Positions 12,171-23,802 of a DNA stretch of 64,000 nt are shown here, in pieces. Made by a program: the position numbers and the translations under genes. Source of the DNA: Miscanthus floridulus (taxonomy: Eukaryota; Streptophyta; Magnoliopsida; Poales; Poaceae); NCBI RefSeq assembly GCF_019320115.1, contig NC_089598.1:84639844-84703843 (forward strand), given 5' to 3'. How positions within the stretch are numbered: position 1 is the stretch's first letter; each line of letters opens with the position of its first letter. A model generated the notes under the pieces. The model was not told the origin of the DNA and did no database searches. It worked only from the letters and a program-made list of their open reading frames with translations.

Positions 12171-12182
12171 TTGGGGGGCATG
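12171..12182 (+). other. Polypurine tract of X1
   Basis: TTGGGGGGCATG abuts the LTR start TGTTTACACC. X3 has the equivalent AGGGGACATG. It fixes the element's orientation. Confidence 0.7.
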
Positions 12183-13490
12183 TGTTTACACCAAAATTTG
12201 GAGAAGAACATGGGAACTCGAAGCTTCTAGAATTGTGTTGATCAAGGACTCGATTGCATGAAGGATCGATATCAGCTAATTTAGAGGAGGCACTAGAATC
12301 GTCTCTCTTTGAATGACGTCAGCAGATAATGATGATGGGCTATGGTTGGCATCGAGAAATACATATCGGACTCTACAAAAAGGGAAAGATTAGGGTCCAA
12401 GTTATCTTAAGTTAGGAATGTTCTCTTTTATACCAAAGATTGTAATGAAGTCGTACCTGAGTAGGATTCGTGTTTAAGCTCTAGGTATAAATATTGAACC
12501 CCGGCTATTGTAAAGGACACACAATCAATCAAATACAAGTTACTTACTTTTTCGCCTCTGGCCACCCCTTAGGAGTAGGAGTAGAGTAGATCTCGGTGAG
12601 TTCTTCAGTGAGCAGGGCTGCATCGGTCTGGCCAACCTTCGGCTTGTCTATAAGTACTGTCATGGCTTATACTTCTGTTCGTACGGCTGCATTGATCCAG
12701 TCGACCTCTATTGCGACTCCGGTATAAGCTAGTTATTGACTCTTGTCTAGTTAAAGTACGGCTGCATCGATCCGATCGACCTCCACTACTCAAACTAGAT
12801 TAAGGTAAAGTTATCGACTCTATCTAGGGGTGGTGTCCTTCAGGTAGATTCATTAAGTTACCGATCTTGCTAATGTTTTCATTATTATTAGCTTACAACA
12901 ACATCAATTCGCCTGGTCGAGATCGAATTAGATCAGCCTCATATCCTTTAGATCCAACATTCATTTGTTACAACACAATATTATCTCCCTTGAATGACGG
13001 TTTATGTTTCATTGGTTGTTTTACTTCGATCTTGATCATGCATAGTACGCAGTTAAGGCATGCATAATCTTGAAGAGGTCTGCTGGCTAGTTGAATCTAG
13101 TTTATAGTTCACCATTATGGCTATAATGATCTGGTTGATCTCCACTGATGGCACTATAGATTGGAGGATGCTAGTTAGTAGATTTGTTCTTGGTTAGGAG
13201 TGACCTTACCTGTTTGCTATGCCTGCATCGGCTAAATAGTCGATCGCCTGTGCGTTAACACCTATGGTGTGCGTCCATGATTCTGTTGATCGTGAATAGA
13301 TCTGTGTACTTTAAGGGTTTGATCCATTGTCTTTTTCATGACTGCATCGATCCGGTCGAACCCCATTGTTAGAGATAGCAGGTTGAGTCTAAGGAGTCCA
13401 TAGGTTTGTTCATGTGAAATAGTTGATTATTCACACGTTGTAGTCCTTTTCACCTGAATCGGCTATTTTAGCCTGAGTCGATGAATGTGG
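12183..13490 (+). repeat. X-family LTR, left part (interrupted)
   Basis: Starts TGTTTACACCAAAATTTGG and is colinear with the complete X3 LTR (58070-59873, minus) for most of its length. TATAAATA at 12486 fits a core promoter. It contains several diverged copies of a unit with TGCATCGATCCGGTCGACC. It breaks off near 13490 where element Y begins; the LTR seems to resume at 23803. Confidence 0.75.
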
Positions 13491-13947
13491 AATGTTGTAA
13501 TAAGCCGGTGAAGAGGACGTGCCGTAGCTGCCCGAAGGTTACGCCGTGTCTTTTGGCCACTTCCATGAGTGGGGATTCGCCATGCCCGCCCATTAGTTTT
13601 TCCGGGGACTGCTGGACTACTGTTAGGTGGAGCTACAACACCTTACCCCCATCGAGATCCAGCACATTGTGGCGTTCATCGTCCTATGTGAGGGGTTCTT
13701 GGGGATCAGTCCCCACTTTGACCTGTGGTGGTATCTCTTCACCGTCAATCTCGTGAAGAGGCGGGTCGGGAAGCAAGATCTGCACACACCAGTGGGGTGT
13801 GCCAGTATCCACCTCCGCAACAACAGGGCGGGGGCATACCCGCTAATGCGTCTGTCCACCTCCAACAAGGGGTGGCATTCGCAATGGTTCTATGTCAAGA
13901 ATGATGCCGCCACCCCCTTGCCTAGGACTTTGGTGATCGCTGCGTGA
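13491..13947 (+). pseudogene. Antisense PF04195-type gene of Y, fragment
   Basis: Reading on plus, pieces such as YAVSFGHFHEWGFAMP, FFRGLLDY, VELQHLTPIEIQHIVAF, CEGFLGISPHFDLWWYLF and LSTSNKGWHSQWFY align in order with the Z antisense protein (31907-32392). This is the domain annotated as putative gypsy type transposon (PF04195), known in grass Tat elements. In-frame TAG codons interrupt it (one at 13624), and both ends are missing. It lies antisense to Y's pol. Confidence 0.75.
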
Positions 13948-16540
13948 CCGTGCGTTCGGTTTTATTGCTGGTCCGGCCTTCCCCGAGCCCCTGTGCGTGG
14001 TGAGGATTCAGTTAAGGGCCAGCTCATTCGTGATTGTCATCCCATCAGCGGTTTTTCACAACCGGAGGGGTTAAGGCGACATCTCTTGCCTCGATGGCTC
14101 GAGCGACGTGCTCAATGAGCTTGCTAATGGGTATATTCGTGTGGAATCTGGATCCATCATTCGCTGATGGGGTCGGCAGAGCCCTCATGTGGCATTCCAC
14201 TACTTCTTAACCCGCCTCCCGGCAGATGCCTGAGCCATTCGCTGGGCTCAGGTGGCCCATTGGCCTCTCCTCAACGAAGATTCTATGGGTCTGGCTTGAG
14301 GTTAGAATCGAACGAGAAAGGTCGAGATGTCCCTGTCCGCTTCTAAATGGGGTCGGGCGAGGCCGTTGGGGCTAATTTTGGTTTTTCTCCCCTGGCTCTG
14401 TTTGACATGAGGCAGCCTCGAGCCCTTTGTGGGTCGGCCTTCGAACCTCGGTCAGGCATCGCTCATATTGAATGAGGCGGCTGCCACTTCATGACGCGAC
14501 ATGAAGCGTTGAGATGCAAGGATTTGCATATACAATGTTTGGACGTATGGATTTAGCATATAGCTTGATCGAAACAAAAGCGGGGGTTGGTAATGTTACC
14601 TTGGTGGTAGGAGCCATGGGAAGCTCTTACCAGACATGTTCGTGCCAGGTTCGGGTCCGACGTTTGCAACGAGGCCGGTGTAACCTGCATAAGTATCGCT
14701 ATTTTTATTTTTGTTTTTTGTCTCTTGGTGGCGATCCAAGCCGCTCGATTGATTTTTAAGCGATCTGTCAGCTTCCCCATAAAAGGGGGCTCTGCAGGTG
14801 GACCCCTCCAAACTCCTTTTGGGAAGGTGGGAGCTAAGGCTAGTGATGTGAGGAACTGTGAATGCGATTATGCTGATAAACAAAAAACACCGTAGCCGTC
14901 GGGGCGTAGGGTCTGGTGGTTCGTCCAGTTGTATTCATTGTTTTATTCCCACACGCCGTGCTTTCGGTTTCTCCAACATAAGGAGGGGTCGGGCTAAGAG
15001 GGTGTTTAAACGAACAGGCGCCCTCGGTAGCCCCCGAGCGATGTCCATGCCCCTACCGTTGCTAGGGTCGGAGGCTCGGTAAAGAATTTAATACTCAAAG
15101 TAAGTAAACAAGGGTGCTTATCTTTCAATTGGTCGTTCGTTCGTTGTTTTGCCTAGGCCACCCGATCAACCCAGGAGGCCTGTTGGGCTCCCCCTGGAGG
15201 GAGGTTCCATCGTTGGGTTGTTCCATGGTCCTGCCAGATGGCGTCCCATCGACTAGAGCGCGTCCCATCGTTTCCGGTGCGTCCACTCAAATTTTTGTCA
15301 GCATTGATTTTGCATTTGTATTGAATAGGGGAAGGCAGAGAGTTTTTTGTCCCAACCTTTCACCTTTCCTCTACTACTGTGCCCCTTCTTTAAATAGGCA
15401 GGGGGAGAGGAGTTCTTGTCCCATTCCCTAGCCAGCCTCTGAGCCGCTACCACTTCTCCTTCCTTTCCACCAAATGTGGCGGTTCCTGAGTAAGAGAGGG
15501 TGATGCGAGGGAGAGAACAACTCACAGATCTGCTTGTGAATCCAGAGTGCGATGTTGAGCTAGAGGTCGTCCCACGTAGATGAGACGGTGCAAGCCGCCC
15601 TTGCTGTGGAGGGACCACCGCCGCCGATGGAAGAGGGGCACTAGAGGGTGCCAAGCGTTGTCGACCTTGCTGTCGTTCGTTGCTGCCTTTCTTTGGTGGG
15701 AAGCGCCCCTGCCCAGACGCTGTTGTCGAGGTTGGAGCTGATGACGATGGCGTAGTCCCTGAATGCCCTGATGGAGGGGCACCGCATTCGCCGGTGCGGT
15801 GCTCGACGTTGCAGATGACGGTGCCTTCGAAGATCCAGTGGAGCGGTGGGACATCACCGATGGAGAGCATGGTGCGGTGGCCGTAGTAGATGAACTAGCC
15901 CGTGTACATGCCCGAACGTTGCCAATGGAGAGCGTGGCGCGGCGACCGTAGTAGTATTTGTAGTAAAGCTAAGCGGAGACTGTAATTGAATAAGTTCGTG
16001 GGGGAGCCCTTGAGTGAATAGTCCTTTGAATTTTAGGAGTACATTAGTCCTTTGCATGATGAAATTACTTTGTAAGTGGTGAATTTGTGCAAAAATAAAT
16101 AAATTTTCCATCTTTGGTTACGGCAAACAGCTTTTCAGCTTCCTCTTTTTGTAGAAGAGGTTTCGATGCCTTCCCATGGCTCAAGTTGCAAAAAACTAGG
16201 AGTGCGGGTGAATTAGTTCTGATTATGCTGGTGAGCAAAGAGGTTGTAGCCGCTAGGGCATGGGCCTCCCATAGTCCTACCAGTTGTACTTAGAATTTGT
16301 TCCCAAAATCTTAGTCTTTAGGACTTGTTATGAGAAGAATGGAAAACTTAGAGAAAGTTTGCAAAGATAACATAGGAAGTGTTTGCAAGATAAACATACT
16401 TGTATTATTTGTATCAACCCCCGAGTGAGGTCTGGCCCCTCACGATTTGCAGGGGTCAGATGTCACTAAAGATCAGGGATTTGTAAAGACAAAAACTGAT
16501 AAGAAAAAACATGTGTTTATTTAAGGGTAAAAACGACATA
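13948..16540. other. 3' noncoding region of Y
   Basis: 2.6 kb between the antisense gene stump and the integrase end. I recognise no protein. Two related motifs occur near 14893 (GTAGCCGTCGGGGCGTAGGG) and 16245 (TTGTAGCCGCTAGGGCATGG), followed by similar CCAGTTGTA sequence, so part of it is an internal duplication. The GC-rich open frame on minus at 15298-15870 is low-complexity and unsupported. Confidence 0.5.
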
Positions 16541-16545
16541 GCTGC

Positions 16546-17395
16546 TCAATGTTCCTGGCGTTGGTGAAGACCTCGTCGTTGATGGTTTTCAACTTGTAGG
16601 CGCCTGTGCGGAGTACTTCCATGATGACATACGGCCCCTCCCAGGGTGGGGAGAGCTTGTGGCGGTCCTTGTTGCTCTACACGAGGCGGAGGACAAGGTC
16701 CCCACGTTGAAGGCTCGGTCCTGCACCCGTCGGCTATGGTACCATCGCAATGCCTACTGGTACATGGCCGAACAGAGGAGGGTGATGTCACGGGCTTCGT
16801 CTAGCTGGTCCATGGCATCTTGGTGGGATGCCTCGGCCCCCTGTTCATCATATACTCTAATTCTTTGTGCCCCATAGTCAAGGTCTATTGGGAGAATGGC
16901 CTCAGAACCGTAGACCATGAAGAAAGGTGTGAAGCCGGTGGCCCAGCTAGGAGTTGTCCTTAGGCTCCAGAGCACCGCCGGGAGCTCGGCGACCCAGCAC
17001 GCGCTGAACTTATTCAATCGGTTGAAGATCCTAGGCTTAAGGCCCTGTAGGAGCATGCCATTTGCGCGCTCGACCTGCCCGTTTGTCTGGGGGTGCGTGA
17101 TGGCCGCCCAATCGATTCGGATTTGTTGTTCTTCGCAGAATTGAATAAATTTCCTGTCGGTGAACTGCGTGCCATTGTCTGTGATGATGGAGTTTGGTAC
17201 TCCAAAGTGGTGGATGATGTCGAGGAAGAACAACATAGCTTGCTCAGATTTGATCGTGGAGATCGGTCGAGCTTCGATCCATTTCGTAAACTTGTCTATG
17301 GTGACAAGTAGGTGGGTGAAGCCCTCGGCCGCCTTCTTAAGTGGCCCAACTAGGTTGAGCCCCCAGACCATGAAGGGCCATGTGATGGGGATCAT
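16546..17395 (-). pseudogene. Integrase of Y (catalytic core, defective)
   Basis: Retroviral-type integrase core of a Tat polyprotein. Visible in order are WGLNLVGPLKKAAEGF, TIDKFTKWIEARP, IITDNGTQF and [13 protein letters not shown]. The second Asp (in TDNG) and the Glu (in QVERANG) of the D,D-35-E triad are kept. The first Asp, expected in WGLDLVGP, is Asn (codon at 17354-17356, GAC to AAC). The C-terminal part (below about 16754) is recognisable only by shifting frame. With the preceding zinc-finger part also broken, the enzyme is dead. Confidence 0.85.
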
Positions 17396-17752
17396 ATGGA
17401 GTGCATGGGCCAGGAGGTGAGTCTGCTGAGCATAGTACTGACACCCTTCGCAGGTGCGTACAATTTGCTCGGCGTCGGCTACTACGGTGGGCCAGTAGAA
17501 GCCCTATTGGAATGCGTTTCCAACCAAGGTCCTCGGCACGGCATGGTGACCGCAGACCCTGCCGTGGATGTCGCTCAACAAAAGTCTTCCCTATTCGTTG
17601 GGGATGCAGAGCTGTAGGATCCCGGTGTGGCTCCATTTGTAGAGATCGCTTTCTACAAGAACGAAGGACTTGGCGCGACGTGCGAGCCGTCGAGCTTCCG
17701 TCTTGTCCACCGGTAGTGTGTCGTGGAGGATGTAGTCAAGGTAAAGTGTTCT

Positions 17753-18355
17753 CTAGTCATTTAGAGGGTCAGGCTCTGCTACTGGCTCCTCTTCAAGCTC
17801 CATGACCTCGGGGTCAGACAGAGCAGTCGGTGGGTTGGCCCCTGGGGCTGGATCAGATGGGCCATCGTCGGCCCGTTTCGACCCCTCGTAGCACACCGAG
17901 GGCTTGTGTTGATCACTAGCGAAGACACCTGTTGGCACTAGCTCTCGGTAGGATGCTGCTTTCATGAGCGCGTCGGCTGCTTCATTAAGGTGCCTTGGGA
18001 TGTGATTGAGTTCGAAGCCGTCAAATCTGTCCTCTAGCTGTCGGACTTCTTGGTAGTACGCCGCCATCTTGGTGTCGTGGCAGCTTGACTCCTTCATGAC
18101 CTGGTCGATGACTAGCTGGGAGTCACCCCTGATGTCGAGGCGTCGGATGCCCAGCTCGATGGCAATTCGTAGGCCGTTGATGAGCGTTTCGTATTTGGCG
18201 ATATTGTTTGATGAGGGGAAATGGAGCCAAACCATGTACCTCATGCGGACCCCGAGGGGTGATACGAAGACTAGTCTCATGCCGGCGTCCTTTTTCATCA
18301 GTGATCCATTGAAGTACATCGTCCAGTACTCTTGATCGACGACTGCTGGTGGCAT
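17753..18355 (-). pseudogene. Second, archaeal-type RNase H of Y
   Basis: Runs from WTMYFNGSLMKKDAGMR through the Glu of NNIAKYETLINGLRIA and RRLDIRGDSQLVIDQV to a closing EAADAL. This matches RVT_3 (PF13456), the extra RNase H of Tat elements. The first catalytic Asp (YFDGS in relatives) is Asn here (codon 18308-18310, GAT to AAT), so it should be inactive. It is followed by a spacer toward integrase that is frame-disrupted. Confidence 0.8.
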
Positions 18356-18481
18356 CTAGACCTCAGTCCACTCCGTGATGAAGTCAGCCAGCACCTGGGA
18401 TTTGATCGCCGTTCTGGGGGCATAAGTAATGCCTTGATCCATCAGCTCGAGTGCCCACTTTGTGGTTCTTCCTATGGCATC

Positions 18482-19702
18482 CTAGCTATGGATGACCTCG
18501 CCGAGGGGGAACGATGTCATGACTATCATAGGGTGTGACTCAAAGTAGTGGCGTAGCTTCCTCTTGGTGATGAGGATGGTATAGAGGAGTTTCTGGATTT
18601 GGGAGTAGCGGGTTCTGGAGTCGGATAGTACCTCACTGATGAAATATATAGGGCGCTGCACCTTGAAGGCGTGCCCCTCTTCTTCCCGCTCTACTACTAA
18701 GGTGGCACTGACCACTTGCATGGTGGTCGCTATGTACAACAGGAGGGATTCTCCGTTGCTTGGAGGAACTAGGACCGAGGGTTTTGTTAGAAGTAGCTTG
18801 ACCATGTCAAGCGCCTCCTGGGCCTCGGCTATCCACTCAAAGCGGTCGGCTTTCTTTAGGAGTCGATAAAGGGGGAGTCCTCGTTCGCCAAGGCACGAAA
18901 TGAATCGACTGAGGGCGGCGAGGCACCCTACGATCCACTAAACCCCCTTTATGTTCTAGATCGGGCCCATCCTTGTGATGGCTGAGATTTTCTCTGGGTT
19001 GGCTTCGATGCCATGCTCGAAGACAATGAAGCCGAGCAGCATGCCCCTCGGGACCCCGAAAACACACTTTTCAGGATTGAGTTTGATGCCATTTGCCTAG
19101 AGTTTCGCAAAGGTTTGTTCAAGGTCAGCGACAAGGTGGTCATCCCACTTGGACTTAACTACAATGTCATCAACGTAGGCCTCAACGGTCCGCCCGATGA
19201 GGTCCCCAAAGTAGTTGAGCATACAGCGCTGGTAAGTTGCCCCAGCGTTCTTCAGACTGAACGACATTGAAATGTAGCAGAATGATCCGAAGGGGGTGAT
19301 AAAAGACATCGTGAGCTGGTCGGACTCTTTCATTGTGATCTGGTGGTAGCCAAAGTATGTGTCAAGGAAGCAGAGGGTTTCGCACCCTGAGGTAGAATTG
19401 ACTATTTGGTCTATGCGTGGCAAAGGAAACGGGTCCTTCAGGCATGCCTTGTTGAAGCCCATGTAGTCGACACACATCCTCCATTTCCCGCTCTTCTTTC
19501 GCATAAGAATAGGATTTGCTAACCACTCTGGGTGGTGTACTTCCCTGATGAACCCAGCGGCCAACAATTTTGCTATCTCTTCACCAATGGCCCTGTGCTT
19601 TTCCTTGTCGAAGCGACGTAGGCGTTGCTTCACCGGCTTAGAGCCTGGGTGGATTTTCAAGGTATGCTCGACGACCTCCCTCGGGATGCCTGGCATATCC
19701 AA
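18482..19702 (-). pseudogene. Reverse transcriptase and first RNase H of Y
   Basis: RT starts near 19702 (MDMPGIPREVVEHTL) and shows FIREVHHPEWLANPILM, KWRMCVDYMGFNKAC, a degenerate LDTYFGYHQI (LDAYSGYHQI in relatives) and the catalytic YVDDIVVKSK box (YVDD at 19166-19177). The thumb and connection are frame-shifted between about 19097 and 18805. The first RNase H part (18805-18482) reads LYIATTMQVVSATLVVERE and RPIYFISEVLSDSRTRY. The frame is not continuous, so this is a remnant. Confidence 0.85.
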
Positions 19703-19842
19703 GGGTTTCCACGCAAAGATGTCTTTGTTATCACGGAGGAAGTCAACGAGCGTGCTTTCCTATTTGGAGGAGAGCATGGTACCAATGTGTACCTTTTTAG
19801 CCTTGGAGCTGCTAGGGTCCACGAGGACCTCCTTGGAGCCCT

Positions 19843-20505
19843 CTACCAATTCAAATGACTCGGTCGATTTCTTCGCATCGGGCGCTTCTTTGGCGACCTC
19901 CCCCTGAGGGTGGCGAGCTCTTCAGAGGCGACGACTGCTGTGGCATGGCCGCAGCATTCAACTTCGCACTCGTAAGCACGGCGGAAGGAGGTGCCGATGG
20001 TGATGACCCCATGGGGACCCAGCATCTTCAGCTTGAGGTATGTATAGTTGGGGATGGCCATGAACTTCACATAGCATGGACGTCCTAGGATGGTGTGGAA
20101 GGTTCTAGGGAACCCTACCAAATCGAAGGTGAGGGTCTCAGTCCTATAATTGGACTGATCCCCAAAAGTGATGGGCAGATCGATCTATTCCAGTGGTATG
20201 GCCTGTCTACCAGGCATGACTCCGTGGAAAAGCGCTCGGATGGGGTGGAGGTTCGTTCGTTCGACACCCATCTCATCGAGCGTCTTGGCGTACATGATGT
20301 TGAGGCCGCTGCCTCTGTCCATTAGTACTTTCATGAGTCGCTTTGGGTCGACGATTGGGTTGATGACAACCGGGTACCATCCTGGGTGTGGGATGGCATT
20401 CGGATGGTCTGTCCTGTTGAAGGTTATGGCGGATTCTGACCACCGGAGGAAAGCAGGCGTGGTCGGTCCGGTCGTATAGACCTCATGGTGTCCGATCTTC
20501 TGGCG
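19843..20505 (-). pseudogene. Protease region of Y
   Basis: The clearest stretch is ILGRPCYVKFMAIPNYTYLK, then GVITIGTSFRRAYECEVECC, a block lying between the aspartic protease and RT in grass Tat elements. Upstream, toward 20505, pieces of the protease itself can be read only in mixed frames, so I cannot point to an intact DTG/DSG. Confidence 0.65.
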
Positions 20506-22640
20506 TCATTTGGAGTCGTAAGCCATTGATCCTCCGAAGATCATGAGCGCACCGTTTGGAGTCGGGAAGGTGTTGTCCTTCTCCTCGGCGTCGTCCGTAG
20601 CAGGGGGGTGGATCCTTCCCCTATTCCCCTTTGATGGAGCTTTCGGACAAGAATTTGTGCATGAGGCCACAATCCTTGTACAGATGCTTGGCTGGGAAAG
20701 CATGGTTTGGGCATGGCCCCTCGAGCATTTTTTCAAAGTGGTTCGGAGTGCCCTCTACGGGCTTTCAGCCACCCTTGCGGTCGGCAGCAGCCATGAGCGA
20801 GTCGTCACGCCGTTGGTTCGTATTCTTTCTTTTGGCGAAATGGTTGGAGGCACCATCGCCAGTGCCCTCGTCCCGCCTTGCCTTGCTGTCGGAACAGCCA
20901 AAGATGGCTCCGACTGCCTCCTCTCCTGAGGCATGGCTGGTGGCGATGTCTAGGAGTTCCTTGGTGGTTTGTGGTCCCCTACGCCCTAGCTTGTGAACCA
21001 AAGACTCATAGGTTGTCTTGGATAGGAAGGCTCCTATCATGTCAGTGTCGGCGACGTTAGGGAGCTCATTGCACTGCCGAGAGAAGCACCGGATGTACCC
21101 ACGGAGGGTTTCATCGGCCTTTTAGTGGTAGTTCTTGAGGTCCCATGGGTTTCTAGGGCATTTGTACATGCCCTGGAAGTTCCCCACAAAGATCTCCATC
21201 AGATCTGCCCAACTTTGAATGGCGTTGGACGGTAGATGCTCCAACCACGCTCGTGCTGAATCAGCCATGAATAGCGGGAGATTGTGAATAATGAAATCAT
21301 CATCACTCGCACCATCGGCTTGACAGGTAAGCCAATAGTCTTCGAGCCAAAGCCTAGGGTTTGTTTCCCCAGAATATTTAGGGATATTGGTAGGCGGTCG
21401 GTACCTTGGTGGGAAAGCAGTGTTGAGGATGTGTCGGACGAAGGCCTGAGGGCCTAGCAGGCCGGGGCTCGGGCTCTAGTCCTTGCCACTGTCGTAGCGT
21501 CCGCCATGTCGAGGATGATAGCCACGGTGGGTTCCTTCCCTTGTGTCACCATGGGTGCGCCTATGGGCGTCGATGGTGCTACGCACGTCGCGGTTGTGGC
21601 CGAGACGTTGATGTACCGGGACAGCGGTGTGCTGCCTACCGCCTAGTGGTGTCTGGTGAATGGACGCGTCCTTAGCAGGGCGCACCGAGGGCATGCGCTA
21701 GCTAGCGTCGGGCTTGCATCACCGAGACAATGAGCTTTCTGCCTGCTGTGCCGCCACACGCTCGAGCGACGTGCGAATTTCTTAGTGGGCCCGGTGATCC
21801 TCAGACGTCGTGGCCTCTAGAAGGCCGTGCAGCAAGGCCATCGCAGCGACGATGTTCTAGCTCACCCAAGCGAAGTGAGGGAGGGTCCTATCATCGGTGA
21901 GGATCCTCTGGTGTATAGTGTGGGCCATGGCGCGCGCGCCCACCATTTTCGCGGTGTTCGATCTCGCGATTGATGTCCGCGTACTCCCGCACGAGCCCTT
22001 GTCCGACCTCATCGATCTCTAGCTTTTGGGCTCTCAGCTGCTCCATCCTCAAGCGAGATGGGGCCGCTGCCTCCCCTCGGACCTACCATCAGGGTTGCTT
22101 GTCGGGGTAGTCTCCTCCTCGGAGATGCTTTTGACGTGCCGCTCGGGGGTTTGCACCATGAAGCATTCTCAGGAAGGGTGATGGCTCCCCCTGCTAGAGT
22201 TAGAGCTGGAGGACAATTCTGGCTCCTCTGTGAGGAGCTTATGGAGAGTCACCATGTCATGTTTAATTGCCCCCACGAACTTGCTGTCTGTGGGTGGCTG
22301 AACCATGCGTAGTGCCAGAAGGTGGCCAGTGGCCACCATGGTGTTGTGGAGATCGAACGGAAACACTATCGGGGCGCTCCGCACGTGGCATTCTGGAGAG
22401 AGGGTGATGCGGCACGGGGCCTCCCTGGATGACTGGGGTCCAAGGCAGACTTCGAGCTAGCCCTCAAGCCTCTGGTGGCTAAAGTTGATAGAAGGGAGAG
22501 ACTGGATGGCCGCGTGGGCCAGCGCCAGCTCTCCTCCCAGTGTGACGATGAAATCTAGGTCACCAAAATGCACATGTGCGCCCAGGACCCAGCTCATTGC
22601 GTGGTTAGCCATCCGAGGCCTGATTTGGAACGCGCAAAGA
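20506..22640 (-). pseudogene. gag: gag of Y
   Basis: Retrotrans_gag-type core around 21460-20765: FPPRYRPPTNIPKYSGETNP, DDDFIIHNLPLFMADSARAW, SWADLMEIFVGNFQGMYKCP, then ETLRGYIRCFSRQCNELPNV and TYESLVHKLGRRGPQT. At least one in-frame stop lies inside the core, and the N-terminal half (22640-21480) has more. The N-terminal reading continues out of the 5' LTR end. No zinc knuckle is clearly readable. Confidence 0.75.
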
Positions 22641-22660
22641 CCCCTACTTGGCGTGCCAAC

Positions 22661-23802
22661 TGTCGGTGTTTCAAACAAGCACCGGCAAGTAAATTTATAT
22701 TTATGCACGTTAGGCTCGGATGCTGCGCTAAAGGACATAAGATTTATACTAGTTCAGGCTGAATGTCCCTACATCCAGTCTATTGTTGCTCATGTTATTA
22801 GCACCGAAAATGGTTCATAGTAGGGGGTACAAACGGTCGAGAGAGAGACTGGTCCCAGGTCTCTAATGGAAGGGTCGAAAGGATGCCAAGAGCCTGATAG
22901 CAGCTTGACTATGTGTGATGTGTGTTGTGTTGTCCGTCAAAAGTCGGTCCCTCTAGTGGGGAGCCCTACCCTCCCTTTTATAGGCCAAGGGGGAGCAGGG
23001 GTTACAGATGGGAGAAATAGGAAAATACCAAGAGTATAGAAGGTCCTTCGAAGGATTCGGGTCTCCCTTTTTCCCCGTGCCTGTTCTGCATAACATGGCA
23101 GACCGTGTCAAGAGTGGCATGTTTGTTGATCTTCGTAGGCCATGCCCTGGCCTCATTTAGCAAGTGGGTGCGTCCCGTCCCACCCCTGCAGGCGGCGTGT
23201 TAGATAGAGCTATCGATCTTCGACCCTGTGGGGAGCGGATGGCGCAGTGACTGCTCATTTGCCACTGAAGAGGATGGGAGTCCCCGCTTGGAATATAGTG
23301 GTTGTCATATGTCCACGTCGGGTTCTTCACCCGAAGGCTGAAGGCGGCGCCTACAACCCTGTAGGGCGAAGAGCACACGCCCACAACACTATTTAGGCTC
23401 TGCCACACCTGGAAGGGTCTAAACGCCCGTCCTGTCATGCCCTTATGGTAATTTCCTGCAGGGGGCAGGGTATGGTCCTCGATGCCGCGGTTGACCCGAA
23501 CGTCTTGTCTTACCCTATACCTATCATCATGAGGGAGCTAGCCCATGGGTGTCGGGCGAGGTGGAGTCTAGCCCTTAGCCCTCGGGCGAGGCGGAGCTGG
23601 CCCACAAGCGTCGGGCAAGGCGAAGTCTAGCCCTTAGCCCTCGGGCGAGGCGGAGATGGCCCACGGGCGTTGGGTGAGGCGGAACCAAACTCCCATCATT
23701 CGGGCAAGAAACGTAGTGGCGCCCTTGTCCGTCCGGGAGTTTTTAACGTTTGATGGTTATTAGTTCCACCTCCTAGGGTACCCCGGTATTAGGTCCCCGA
23801 TA
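22661..23802 (-). repeat. Y 5' LTR (1142 bp)
   Basis: On minus it starts TATCGGGGACC at 23802 and ends AACACCGACA at 22661, followed by GTTGGCACGCCAAG, the typical Tat junction. The start has TA where TG is expected, although the end CCGACA predicts TGTCGG. A GC-rich array of CCTCGCCCGAnnnn repeats lies at about 23540-23690. It is related to the Z LTR. Confidence 0.85.
22973..22982 (-). promoter_or_regulatory. TATA box of the Y LTR
   Basis: TATAAAAGGG on the minus strand, at the same relative place as TATAAAAGGG in the Z LTR (49537). Confidence 0.6.

Larger units (their letters stand above)
9954..12182 (+). mobile_element. X1: 3' internal end of a Tat-like Ty3/gypsy element
   Basis: Oriented plus, because it ends in a polypurine tract directly before an LTR starting TGTTTACACC at 12183. 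Its content is an antisense PMD gene. The same arrangement in opposite orientation is seen at 58070-63421 (X3). The left side is truncated at 9953, where W begins. Confidence 0.75.
13491..23802 (-). mobile_element. Y: Tat-lineage Ty3/gypsy element, 3' LTR missing
   Basis: Reads right to left: 5' LTR (23802-22661), gag, protease, RT, RNase H, a second (archaeal-type) RNase H, integrase, a long 3' region, then an antisense gene fragment. Two RNase H domains and an antisense gene before the 3' LTR are hallmarks of the Tat lineage. The 3' LTR is absent and the left end cuts through the antisense gene, so a deletion removed that end. All genes carry shifts or stops. Confidence 0.85.

Noticed and set aside
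15298..15870. 190-codon minus-strand frame in Y's 3' region
   Set aside because: Low-complexity Ser/Pro/Thr content, no known domain, and not in the expected pol order.
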